NCBI RefSeq assembly: GCF_035989885.1 | Contig: NZ_CP108518.1 | Coordinates: 4,079,501-4,143,500, forward strand | From: Streptomyces sp. NBC_01232 | GTDB taxonomy: Bacteria; Actinomycetota; Actinomycetes; Streptomycetales; Streptomycetaceae | Direction: 5' to 3' | Length of the DNA: 64,000 nt | Shown here: piece by piece, positions 53,378 through 60,751 of the stretch | How positions within the stretch are numbered: the stretch's first letter is position 1 | How the letters are laid out: every line of letters begins with the position of its first letter | Made by a program: the position numbers and the translations under genes | Notes under the pieces: model-generated | What the model was told of the DNA's origin: nothing | The model's input: only the letters and a program-made list of their open reading frames with translations | The model's database searches: none

Positions 53378-53776
53378 ATGGCAAGCCAGCCCATTCTGTT
53401 GTTTGACGGAGACTGCGGTTTTTGCAGCAGAACAATCGAGCTTGCTCGGCGCATTATTCAGCCGCGTGTGCAATTCGTCCCCTGGCAGTACGCCGACCTC
53501 GCCGCCCTGGGTGTCACCGAAGACAGAGCCGACCGCGAGGTCGTTTGGATCAGCCCGGCCGGCGGCAAGGTCTACGGGGGACCGCGCGCCCTGTCCGCCG
53601 TGCTGATGTGCGGACGAAGGCGCTGGTGGTGGCTCGGGCTCGCCCTTCGGCTGCCGCCTGTCAACTGGATGGCACGTGGCATCTACCAGGTTGTCGCGAA
53701 GAACCGCCATCGCCTGCCAGGCGGCACAGCCACCTGCTCTCTCCCTGCCCACATGCGAGGGAACCCGGACCGTTGA
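53378..53776 (+). CDS. DCC1-like thiol-disulfide oxidoreductase (DUF393)
   Basis: A 132-aa protein with the family motif LLFDGDCGFCSRT, Cys13 and Cys16 forming a CxxC thioredoxin-like site. It continues with VQFVPWQYADLAALGV, VVWISPAGGKVYGGPRALSAVLM and a partially hydrophobic C-terminus. Predicted dithiol redox role, cytoplasmic or at the membrane face. AAGGGGAG precedes the ATG. Codons are noticeably less GC-rich than in the surrounding core genes. It ends 3 bp from the end of the convergent HTTM gene. Confidence 0.85.
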   Translation: MASQPILLFDGDCGFCSRTIELARRIIQPRVQFVPWQYADLAALGVTEDRADREVVWISPAGGKVYGGPRALSAVLMCGRRRWWWLGLALRLPPVNWMARGIYQVVAKNRHRLPGGTATCSLPAHMRGNPDR

Positions 53777-53779
53777 CCC

Positions 53780-54907
53780 CTACTTCGGTGAGGGCTGCGG
53801 CGGTACCGCAGCGGGTACTGCCCCGACCGGGGCTCCCGCTCCCATGCCGCGTGTGCGCTGGATCGTGCGCCGCCCCAGCCGTCCCAGGGCCTGGTAAAAG
53901 CGATCCGGCAGGAATGCGGCGTCGGCGACGATCATCGCGCCGGAGAAGAGTGGCAGTCCCATGAGCACCGCAATATTCACATGCATGCCCAGCAGCAGAA
54001 CCAGGACCGGGTATTTGAACCTGCCGAACAGGACGAACGGAAAGGCGACCTGCACCAGCACCGTCAGGTAGCCGAAGACGGCAATCAGCACGTGATGGCT
54101 GGCGATCATCTGGGACAGCTCGGGCCAGGGCCGGAACAGGTCGATGTTCAGGACGTAGTGGAGGGCGGTGCCGTCGCCCCACTTGGGGCCCTGCACCTTG
54201 TACAGGCCCGCGCATCCGTAGAGGAAACAGACCTGGGCGGCGATGACGAACATGCCGCAGTTATGCAGCACGGTGGTCAAGGTGATGCGGGCGTCGCTGA
54301 GATGGTGCCGGAGATCGCCGCCCCGCGGGCCTGCCGTCTTGCCCGCCGACGCCTGGAGCCGGGTCCGGCGGGCGTCGAGGGACCAGCGCCGGCCGCACGC
54401 GGTGAAGACGAGATAGACAGCCATGAGGACCATGAGATTGTCCCCGCCGTCCGCCATGAAGATCGCCCTGGCGTGGAACGACAGCACCACGACGGCGAAC
54501 AGCACGGACATCGCCCGCGTCCGCCAGCCCAGCAAGAACAGCGCACACGTGACCAGTGCCACGGCGTAGCAGACCTCGAAGTACACCTGGCTGTCGGACA
54601 AGGTGAGGACGCTGGCCCACCCGCTCTGGTCGAACATTTGCCTGGCGAGCGTGGGCGTCCACGGTGAACCTGGGCCCCACATCTCGTTGCGGTGTGGAAA
54701 CTCGCGGAGCAGGAAGACGAGATAGAGCAGCCCGTACCCGATGCGCAGCACCGCCACCGCGTACAGGGAGAACGGCCGTTCAGTCAGGAGGACGAGGAGT
54801 GCATGGACGCGGTCGAGTACGCGCTGCGGCATGCGTACGGCTGTCCGCTCGATGGTGCGTTCGGACGCTGGGGGCGCCGCGATCGGTTCCAGTTCAGTGC
54901 GTTCCAT
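53780..54907 (-). CDS. HTTM (vitamin-K-dependent carboxylase-like) membrane protein
   Basis: A 375-aa polytopic protein of the HTTM family, the membrane domain shared with gamma-glutamyl carboxylase (GGCX). The family motif FHARAIFMADGGDNLMVLMAVYLVFTACGRRWSLDARR lies near 145-181. The segment CAGLYKVQGPKWGDGTALHYVL aligns with human GGCX GVKKLDADWVEGYSMEYL, placing Lys237 at the catalytic-base Lys218. MHVNIAVLMGLPLFS supplies His309. ATG 54907 is chosen; it overlaps the upstream DUF5819 gene by 14 bp. Likely a redox-linked membrane enzyme; substrate unknown. Confidence 0.8.
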   Translation of the reverse strand: MERTELEPIAAPPASERTIERTAVRMPQRVLDRVHALLVLLTERPFSLYAVAVLRIGYGLLYLVFLLREFPHRNEMWGPGSPWTPTLARQMFDQSGWASVLTLSDSQVYFEVCYAVALVTCALFLLGWRTRAMSVLFAVVVLSFHARAIFMADGGDNLMVLMAVYLVFTACGRRWSLDARRTRLQASAGKTAGPRGGDLRHHLSDARITLTTVLHNCGMFVIAAQVCFLYGCAGLYKVQGPKWGDGTALHYVLNIDLFRPWPELSQMIASHHVLIAVFGYLTVLVQVAFPFVLFGRFKYPVLVLLLGMHVNIAVLMGLPLFSGAMIVADAAFLPDRFYQALGRLGRRTIQRTRGMGAGAPVGAVPAAVPPQPSPK

Positions 54908-55661
54908 GCGAGGCCACCTTCCACCAGGGCAGCTGCCGGATTTCGGCCCGCGTCGATGCCGCGGCGGCCGGGCGGAACCCACCCGCCTCACCGGGCGCAG
55001 CGATAGGCCGTGAGATCACCCGCAGCTGAATGGAATCGAAGGTGCCGCCGCGTTGGGCGGCGACGCGATCCGCTGCGATGTTGCGCAGATACTTCTCGAT
55101 CATCAGAGCCCGCTCCGAGCGCGGCTGGTTGTCGCCGCCGTGCGATTTGAGGTACGAATTCCAAGCCTGTCGAAGCATGTTCTGTGCTGTATGACTCGGA
55201 AAGACGCTGTGCTTGACGGCGGAATCGTCCTCAGCACTCAGATCGATCCAGCCACTCACCTGTACGGTGCCGTCCGGCTCTGTCTGCCTGACCCTCGCCG
55301 AGATCTGCCGGTTGACGGACTGCGGATTCGGGGCGAAGAGCCGCCAGTTCTGCTCGAACACGGGCCGGACCCAGGAATTAACCTGCTGGCTGTACGCATT
55401 CGAGATGGCGTTCCGAGGCGCCACGTACAGAAAAACCAGGAGTACATGGACCAGGGTCACTGCCAGACACAAGGCCACTGCGGCACCCGTTCCAGCGCTC
55501 AGCGGGCGGGGTGGCCCTGAAATCCCACGCGGGCTATCCGTTCCCCTGCCGCTGTCCTGCGTTTCCGGCTCAGCGCCGGTCTGCTGCGGATACTTAATAG
55601 TTGTCGACTCAGCACCGCTCAGCACGGCCCCACCCGGCCTTTCCATCCTGACTGCTCGCAC
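54894..55661 (-). CDS. DUF5819-family membrane protein
   Basis: A 255-aa protein. A polar N-terminus is followed by one membrane helix (about residues 58-80, AAVALCLAVTLVHVLLVFLYVAP), then an extracytoplasmic domain: SQQVNSWVRPVFEQNWRLFAPNPQSVNRQISARVRQTEPDGTVQVSGWIDLSAEDD, RSERALMIEKYLRNIAADRVAAQRGG. GTG 55661 has AGGAG at proper distance. DUF5819 genes commonly precede HTTM genes, and the overlap here implies a complex. Confidence 0.82.
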   Translation of the reverse strand: MRAVRMERPGGAVLSGAESTTIKYPQQTGAEPETQDSGRGTDSPRGISGPPRPLSAGTGAAVALCLAVTLVHVLLVFLYVAPRNAISNAYSQQVNSWVRPVFEQNWRLFAPNPQSVNRQISARVRQTEPDGTVQVSGWIDLSAEDDSAVKHSVFPSHTAQNMLRQAWNSYLKSHGGDNQPRSERALMIEKYLRNIAADRVAAQRGGTFDSIQLRVISRPIAAPGEAGGFRPAAAASTRAEIRQLPWWKVASHGTH

Positions 55662-55682
55662 CTACTGCTCCTGCTTCCGCGA

Positions 55683-55723
55683 GTGGCGCGCGGCGGAATC
55701 GATGACGATCCGCCGCGCGCCAC
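55683..55723 (-). terminator. Terminator after the ice-binding-like gene
   Basis: 15-bp stem (55683-55697 with 55709-55723), 11-nt loop, 11 nt past the stop at 55735. Confidence 0.8.
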
Positions 55724-55734
55724 CCGTCTTACAT

Positions 55735-57246
55735 TCAGTGCGGACAGTGCGCTACGTGCACCTCGCTCACGGCGTGCTTGTCCGGCCAGTGGTGGCCGGG
55801 CTTCTGCGGCTTGTCGTGGTGGCCGGGCTTGCCCGGCTTGTGGTGGCCGGGCTTGCCCGGCTTGTGGTGGCCCGGCTTACCCGGCTTACCCGGCTTGTGG
55901 TGGCCCGGCTTACCCGGCTTACCCGGCTTACCGGGGTAGTCGCAGTCGTCGTGTCCGCCCGTGACATCACCGGTCGCGGCGTCACCGGTCGCGGCGTCAC
56001 CGGTCGCCGCGTCACCGGTCGCGGCGTCACCAGTCGCAGCATCGCCAGTCGCGGCGTCACCGGTCGCGGCATCGCCCGTGGTCGTGGTGGTCGCAGCGTC
56101 ACCCGTCGCAGCGTCACCGGTCGCGGCATCGCCCGTGGTCGTGGTGGTCGCAGCGTCACCCGTCGCGGCATCACCGGTCGCGGCATCGCCCGTGGTCGTG
56201 GTGGTCGCAGCGTCACCCGTCGCGGCATCACCGGTCGCGGCATCGCCCGTGGTCGTGGTGGTCGCAGCGTCACCCGTCGCGGCATCACCGGTCGCGGCAT
56301 CGCCCGTGGTCGTGGTGGTCGCAGCGTCACCCGTCGCAGCGTCACCGGTCGCGGCATCGCCCGTGGTCGTGGTGGTCGCAGCGTCACCCGTCGCAGCGTC
56401 ACCCGTCGCGGCATCGCCCGTGGTCGTGGTGGTCGCAGCGTCACCCGTCGCAGCGTCACCCGTCGCGGCGTCACCCGTCGCGGCATCACCGGTGGTCGTG
56501 GTGGTGGTGCTTTCGCACTCCGGCCTGGTGATCAGGTTGTTATTCAGCGTCACGGCCGCGGTGCGGGCCAGCACCCGGCCCTCGACGGTCGCTCCACTAT
56601 TGACAGTGATCGCGGTGAGCGCCATGAGGGTGCCCACGAAGGTGGAGCTGGATCCGAGCGTTGCCGATTCGTCGGTCACCCAGAACACGTTGCACGCCTG
56701 GGCGCTGTTTTGGAGGACAATGCTGCTCCCGGATGCCGTTGTCAGGCCGGCAGGAACCTTGAACACCCAGACAGCATCGGGGTTGCCCTGGGCATCCAGG
56801 GTCCAGACACCGTTGACCAGGAGACCGGACTCGACGGCGTAGGTGCCCGGGAACAGCGTGGGAGTCACGGGCGCCGCGGAAAGGTTGAATTCCGTGGGTT
56901 GACCGAAGGCGTCGTCGTACGCCGTGCCAAGGGCGGCCTTCGCTCCTGCTGCCGCCGCGCCTGTGTAGATCGTCCCACCCATCACCGTCCCTGGCGGGAA
57001 TCCGGTAACGGCCGTACCCGGAGATACACCGACGTCCCCGGTTACCACGGAATTACCTTCGTTGGTGACCGTCGAACCGGCCAGTACCGCGAAGGTTTCC
57101 GCAGTACCCAGCTCGACAGCTGTTGCTGCATTTGCTCGTGTAGGCGTCACCGCCAACACGGCAACGGCGAGCAGCAGGGTGAGTACCCCCGCGATCCAGG
57201 CCGTCATTGTGCGCCGTTGCGGCGCATCGGACATGTTGAGTGTCAT
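55735..57246 (-). CDS. Secreted ice-binding-fold (DUF3494) protein with repeat stalk and His-rich tail
   Basis: A 503-aa exported protein. The signal peptide is residues 1-40 (hydrophobic core TAWIAGVLTLLLAVAVLAVT, cleavage near ANAA). Residues about 42-245 form the DUF3494 beta-solenoid (LGTAETFAVLAGSTVTNEGNSVVTGDVGVSPGTAVTGF, VFWVTDESATLGSSSTFVGTLMALTAITVNSGATVEGRVLARTAAVTL) found in ice-binding proteins and adhesins. A stalk of 19-residue repeats (GDAATGDAATGDAATTTTT) follows. The tail has PGKPG and GHHK units and over a dozen His. No LPxTG anchor. AGGAG precedes ATG 57246. Confidence 0.8.
   Translation of the reverse strand: MTLNMSDAPQRRTMTAWIAGVLTLLLAVAVLAVTPTRANAATAVELGTAETFAVLAGSTVTNEGNSVVTGDVGVSPGTAVTGFPPGTVMGGTIYTGAAAAGAKAALGTAYDDAFGQPTEFNLSAAPVTPTLFPGTYAVESGLLVNGVWTLDAQGNPDAVWVFKVPAGLTTASGSSIVLQNSAQACNVFWVTDESATLGSSSTFVGTLMALTAITVNSGATVEGRVLARTAAVTLNNNLITRPECESTTTTTTGDAATGDAATGDAATGDAATTTTTGDAATGDAATGDAATTTTTGDAATGDAATGDAATTTTTGDAATGDAATGDAATTTTTGDAATGDAATGDAATTTTTGDAATGDAATGDAATTTTTGDAATGDAATGDAATTTTTGDAATGDAATGDAATGDAATGDAATGDAATGDAATGDVTGGHDDCDYPGKPGKPGKPGHHKPGKPGKPGHHKPGKPGHHKPGKPGHHDKPQKPGHHWPDKHAVSEVHVAHCPH
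55964..56510 (-). repeat. In-frame 57-bp coding tandem repeat
   Basis: About seven near-identical 57-bp units encode GDAATx3 plus a threonine run. Shorter 15-bp GDAAT units extend each end. Copies differ by few synonymous bases, indicating recent expansion. This is coding, not a CRISPR array. Confidence 0.9.
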
Positions 57247-57694
57247 CGAGGAGCCAACTCCTGTGGGGGGTGGTGGCGTCCGGCGTTCCTCGTCTAACGG
57301 AACCGCCTCTTGTCGACGGCATATTACGCAGGTACCTAACCCTCGGTGACGATCCACTCGGGTGATGTCGCCGGAATCAATCAATATGTACCAAGGAACG
57401 TACGATATAAATGGCAATCAGGCGGCTCGTGAAGCCCTCCCCGCAGAGGCGGCTGTAGGTGTCGTCACGGTGAGTGACCGTTCTGGTGAATCATGAAGCC
57501 CTGCCGGGTGGGTCAGCACACGCCGAGATCACCGGGACACCTCTCCCGTCGAGGGACCTTGAAGGCGCACGACCAGGCAACCTGCTCGCCGCGTGGAGGC
57601 CGATCGCGAACGCAACGACGGTCTCGTCGGCGGTGTACCTCGTGCGGTGAAGTTCCACCACACAGACGCCACCCCGGCTAGCGGGCCGCGTGCC
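57247..57694. other. Gap with the ice-binding-like promoter region and a possible regulator remnant
   Basis: About 450 bp. AT-richer positions 57350-57420 probably carry the promoter of the gene at 57246. On the minus strand around 57560-57685, VELHRTRYTADETVVAFAIGLHAASR resembles the end of a GntR/UTRA effector domain, without a start and with no continuation. No intact gene was found. Confidence 0.4.
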
Positions 57695-58336
57695 TTAGCG
57701 CGCGTCGCTGCCGAGCGCACTGAGGACGGTCGCCGAACGTACGTCGTAGACCAGGTGCGGCTCATCCGCCTTGGGCGCCTCGAAGCGGCCGGCGTGGCGT
57801 CGCAAGTCGTCCTCGCTGAAGTACATGGAGTTCGGATCGTCGAAGGTCTGCTGATTCCGTTCGTCGATGCGCTCCCACAGCTCGTCGTGGGTGGCGGGCA
57901 GATACACGAGCGTCACCGCTGCCCCGGCCTGTTCGCCGATACGGCGCCACTCCTGGCGCTCGTCGACGGTCCAGAACCCGTGATCCATGACCACGTCACG
58001 GCCGGCGCCGAAGGCGGTGCGCAGCTCAGCCGCGATCTCTTCGAGGATGGGGCGCTCCCTGACCTTGCACTCCCCTCGGGGGAAGTCCCGCCCGTAGTGC
58101 CCATGGGCGCGCCAGACCCGTTCGTCAGGACAGAGGCGCAGGAACCCGCGGAGCTCCAACTCGTGGGCGAGCGTGGTCTTCCCCGAGCCCGGGAGGCCGG
58201 CCATCAAGACCAGTCGGACCGGGCCGGTTCGCCCAGCGAGCGTCCGCATGATGTGCGCGATCTCAGCCTTGCCGTCGGGCGGCAGGGTGCCGAGACGCTG
58301 GGCGGTCAGGAGAGCGCTCAGACGTTCCTCGGCCAC
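57695..58336 (-). CDS. P-loop kinase / AAA ATP-binding protein
   Basis: A 213-aa protein with Walker A GLPGSGKTT (near residues 47-55), the acceptor segment CPDERVWRAHGHYGRDFPRGECKVRERPILEEIAAELRTAFGAGRDVVMDHGFWTVDERQEWRRIGEQAGAAVTLVYLPATHDELWERIDER, and a lid region NQQTFDDPNSMYFSEDDLRR. It resembles the zeta-toxin/chloramphenicol-phosphotransferase-like kinase superfamily, a family of small-molecule or nucleotide kinases. No antitoxin gene is seen beside it. It lies 31 bp downstream of the GntR fragment. Confidence 0.8.
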   Translation of the reverse strand: MAEERLSALLTAQRLGTLPPDGKAEIAHIMRTLAGRTGPVRLVLMAGLPGSGKTTLAHELELRGFLRLCPDERVWRAHGHYGRDFPRGECKVRERPILEEIAAELRTAFGAGRDVVMDHGFWTVDERQEWRRIGEQAGAAVTLVYLPATHDELWERIDERNQQTFDDPNSMYFSEDDLRRHAGRFEAPKADEPHLVYDVRSATVLSALGSDAR

Positions 58337-58367
58337 GTGGACGAGGCGTCGTCGAGGAGCGGGTCGG

Positions 58368-58600
58368 TCATTCGGCGGACTCTTCCTTGGCCCAGCGGCA
58401 GCCGGGGCCTCCCAAGTCGACGCCGTACTCGATCGTCATCCCGCTGGTGTCGACGATCCGGACGGTCAGGACGATGACAGCGGCGCGTGTGTCCTCGGGA
58501 ATCTCGAGCGACCCGGCGTCGGCGGGCGTGGTGGTCCGGGCCCACATGGTGCTGAAACGCTTCGAGACCGGGCGCCCAGTGTGCCGCGTGATCACGTCGA
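58368..58600 (-). pseudogene. C-terminal fragment of a GntR/UTRA regulator
   Basis: The frame encodes IDVITRHTGRPVSKRFSTMWARTTTPADAGSLEIPEDTRAAVIVLTVRIVDTSGMTIEYGVDL, the UTRA ligand domain end of a GntR-family regulator. The N-terminal winged helix and most of the UTRA domain are missing. The break near 58600 coincides with the start of the opposing integrase fragment, so the two were joined by a deletion or recombination. Confidence 0.6.
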
Positions 58601-58605
58601 TCGAA

Positions 58606-59289
58606 GTGCCGCCGCTCGAGGTCGACTTCCGATACGTCCCGAACCCTGAGCAGGCAGCCGAGCTGATCGCTGCGGTACGACAGCTCAGCACACGCGGCGA
58701 GCAGATGGCGGGGTTCTTCGGCTGCCTGTACTACGCGGCGATGCGGCCTTCCGAGATCGCCGCGCTGCGCAAGGCCGACTGCCGACTGCCGGAGACGGGA
58801 CGGGGCGAACTCGTTCTGGGCGGTAGTCGCCCCGAAGTCGGCGCCGGGTGGACTGATGACGGGCAGTCCTTCGACCAGCGCGGCCTGAAGCACCGTGACC
58901 GGCGGGCAACGCTCTCGGTGCCGATCCCGCCGATCCTCACCGTGATGCTGCGGGAGCACATCGAGCAGTTCGGGGTGGCCGCCGACGGCCGGCTGTTCCG
59001 GGCAGCCCGAGGTGGGCGAGTGCGGTCCACGGAGTACTGCGAACTCTGGGACGCCGCCCGAGTCATGGCGCTGTCTCCGGAAGAGGCCGAGTCCCCACTG
59101 GCAGACGTGCCGTACTCGCTCAGGCACGCCGGGGTGTCCCCATGGATCAACTTGGGGGTCGACCCGGTGGAGGTTGCCCGCCGAGCCGGGCACAGCCTGA
59201 CGGTCCTGTTCCGGTTCTACGCCAAGATCCTCAGGGGCCAGCAGTCCCGCGCGAACGAACTGATCGAGCGCGGCCTCAGCGGCGGGTAA
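58606..59289 (+). pseudogene. Tyrosine-type integrase, C-terminal catalytic part only
   Basis: About 227 residues of a phage/AICE-type integrase catalytic domain: first Arg in YYAAMRPSEIAALRKADC, then DVPYSLRHAGVSPWINLGVDPVEVARRAGHSLTVLFRFYAKIL with the Arg-His pair and nucleophile Tyr. The N-terminal arm-binding and core-binding domains (about 170-200 residues) are absent, and upstream codons belong to a different reading. It ends 142 bp from the tRNA-Ser(TGA) gene, the usual position for an integrase. Confidence 0.8.
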
Positions 59290-59300
59290 GCCCTCGATCC

Positions 59301-59318
59301 TGGCCCACAGATGGCCCA
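59301..59318. promoter_or_regulatory. Paired TGGCCCA boxes, right end of the island
   Basis: TGGCCCACAGATGGCCCA: two heptamers with an 11-bp period, 113 bp inside the intact tRNA. Same arrangement and orientation as 52771-52788. Confidence 0.55.
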
Positions 59319-59373
59319 TACGCGCTGGTCAACAGCGGGATACGGGTGGACCAGGGTGAGACAGGGGGAGCAG

Positions 59374-59408
59374 AGAGGGCGGGTACCCGGTTCGGGTACC
59401 CGCCCTCT
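59374..59408 (-). terminator. Terminator after intact tRNA-Ser(TGA)
   Basis: 16-bp stem (59374-59389 with 59393-59408) and a GTT loop, 24 nt past the tRNA. Replaces the terminator displaced to 52599. Confidence 0.8.
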
Positions 59409-59431
59409 GACCTGCTACTTCTCTGACCTGG

Positions 59432-59518
59432 CGGTGGGTGTGGGATTTGAACCCACGGTGACATCGCTGCCACGACGGTTTTCAAGACCGTTCCCTTAGG
59501 CCGCTCGGGCAACCCACC
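59432..59518 (-). tRNA. tRNA-Ser (TGA), integration target
   Basis: Class II tRNA with acceptor GGTGGGT/ACCCACC, anticodon loop CTTGAAA (TGA), a long variable arm and a GTTCAAATC T-loop. It reads UCA. It is the intact end of the island; its 3' half is duplicated at 52642. Confidence 0.96.
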
Positions 59519-59570
59519 TGGCCGGTACAGAGTACCGGCCAGGTGGGGGTGGCGTGGGCGAGTGTGGGGG

Positions 59571-60518
59571 TCAGGACGTCTGGGCCTTGTCGTAGGCCGC
59601 CTTCGCCTCGTTGCCGAAGTACGGGCCGTACATCCGGTTCGGCAGGAAGGTGTAGCCGAAGCTGTTCACCGAGACCTGGGTGCCCAGGCCCGTGGCCTCG
59701 TTGAAGTCCTGGAACCAGGGGCCGCCGCTGGAGCCGCCGGTCATGTTGCAGGCCAGGCTGTGGTCCTTGGTCAGCAGGAAGTCCTTGCCGCTGTTGCCGC
59801 TGCAGTAGACCAGCTTGGTGCCGTCGTACGGGGCCGCCGCGGGGAAGCCGAAGGAGTACATCTTCTTGTTGTAGCCGCCGTTGAAGAGGAGACCCTGGGC
59901 ACCGACGGTCTGGCTGAGAGTCTGGCCGTTCAGCGGGGCCACGACGCCGAGGCCGACGTCCATGTTCATGTCCTCGCTCGCGGCCCACTTGTCGGTCGCG
60001 AAGGTCTTGGTGGCCGACCACTGCCCGTAGGGCGCTGAGCCGTTGTTGTAGGCGGGGACGAACACCCAGTTCGTGTGCCAGGCCCCCTGGTACTTCACAC
60101 AGTGGCCGGCCGTCATGACCGTGCTGCCGTTGGCGCTGGTGACCGAATCTCCGGAGCAGGAGGCGGTCCGATCGCCCATCGTGAAGAAGACCCGGCCCGA
60201 GGTCTTCACGACGGCACCGGCGCCCGTCCAGGCGCCGCCCGCCTGCGGGAACGCCGTGGGGGACACCGCAGCCGTCGGGGCGATGGCCGTGGGGGTCGCC
60301 GATGTGGCGACCGGGGTTCGGGCCGCTCCGGGGACCGCCGTCACATCGAGCGGGGTGGCGCTGCGCATCCGCTCGGCGGTCCAGAAGCCCTGGGTGTGCT
60401 GTTGCCGGAAGGACGCGGGGGCGTCCGCGGCGAGCGAGGGGGTGGCCGCCGTCAGGGCGCCCGCGACCAGGGCGCCGGCCGCGAGCAGGACGGACAAGGC
60501 CGTGCGATGACGATTCAC
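59571..60518 (-). CDS. Secreted trypsin-like serine protease
   Basis: A 315-aa exported protease. The signal peptide covers residues 1-30, followed by a Pro/Ala/Thr-rich propeptide-like region (about 55-90), then a chymotrypsin-fold catalytic domain with His139 (MTAGHC), Asp187 (MNMDVGLG) and Ser264 (GGSSGGPW). It resembles glutamyl endopeptidase/V8-type extracellular proteases of Streptomyces. GTG 60518 has AAGGAG 6 nt upstream. A heptamer tandem repeat lies in its upstream region. Confidence 0.88.
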   Translation of the reverse strand: MNRHRTALSVLLAAGALVAGALTAATPSLAADAPASFRQQHTQGFWTAERMRSATPLDVTAVPGAARTPVATSATPTAIAPTAAVSPTAFPQAGGAWTGAGAVVKTSGRVFFTMGDRTASCSGDSVTSANGSTVMTAGHCVKYQGAWHTNWVFVPAYNNGSAPYGQWSATKTFATDKWAASEDMNMDVGLGVVAPLNGQTLSQTVGAQGLLFNGGYNKKMYSFGFPAAAPYDGTKLVYCSGNSGKDFLLTKDHSLACNMTGGSSGGPWFQDFNEATGLGTQVSVNSFGYTFLPNRMYGPYFGNEAKAAYDKAQTS

Positions 60519-60606
60519 GCATGACTCCTTCTGCCGTGCCCGGGCCGGGTGGCGACACCGGGCAGGGTGGGGGTGAAGAGCGGTCGGTGCGGATCGGCTG
60601 TGCGCG

Positions 60607-60647
60607 GTGCGTCGTGCGTCGTGCGTCGTGCGTCGTGCGTCGTGCGG
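60607..60647. repeat. GTGCGTC heptamer tandem repeat
   Basis: Five perfect GTGCGTC units plus a partial sixth, in the promoter-proximal region of the secreted protease gene (about 90-130 bp upstream of its start). A candidate for copy-number variation. Confidence 0.85.
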
Positions 60648-60751
60648 AATATCGGGGGCAGAGTGGCACGAGCACGTCGCAATGTCAGCGGGCAGTCGGA
60701 ACGTTCGGTCGGTTCCGGCCAGGAAATGGCCAACTACCCGCCGTTGCAGGG

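Noticed and set aside
55964..56510. CRISPR-like regular repeats
   Set aside because: Units are contiguous, multiples of three, without unique spacers, and encode protein in one frame; no cas genes are nearby.
55213..57297. 694-codon open frame rich in GRGVTGRG repeats on the plus strand
   Set aside because: It is the complement of the GDAAT coding repeat of the ice-binding-like gene, which has the signal peptide and fold.
57695..58336. Zeta-toxin/antitoxin system
   Set aside because: Only the P-loop kinase resemblance supports it; no epsilon-like antitoxin is present, and the upstream fragment is GntR-like.
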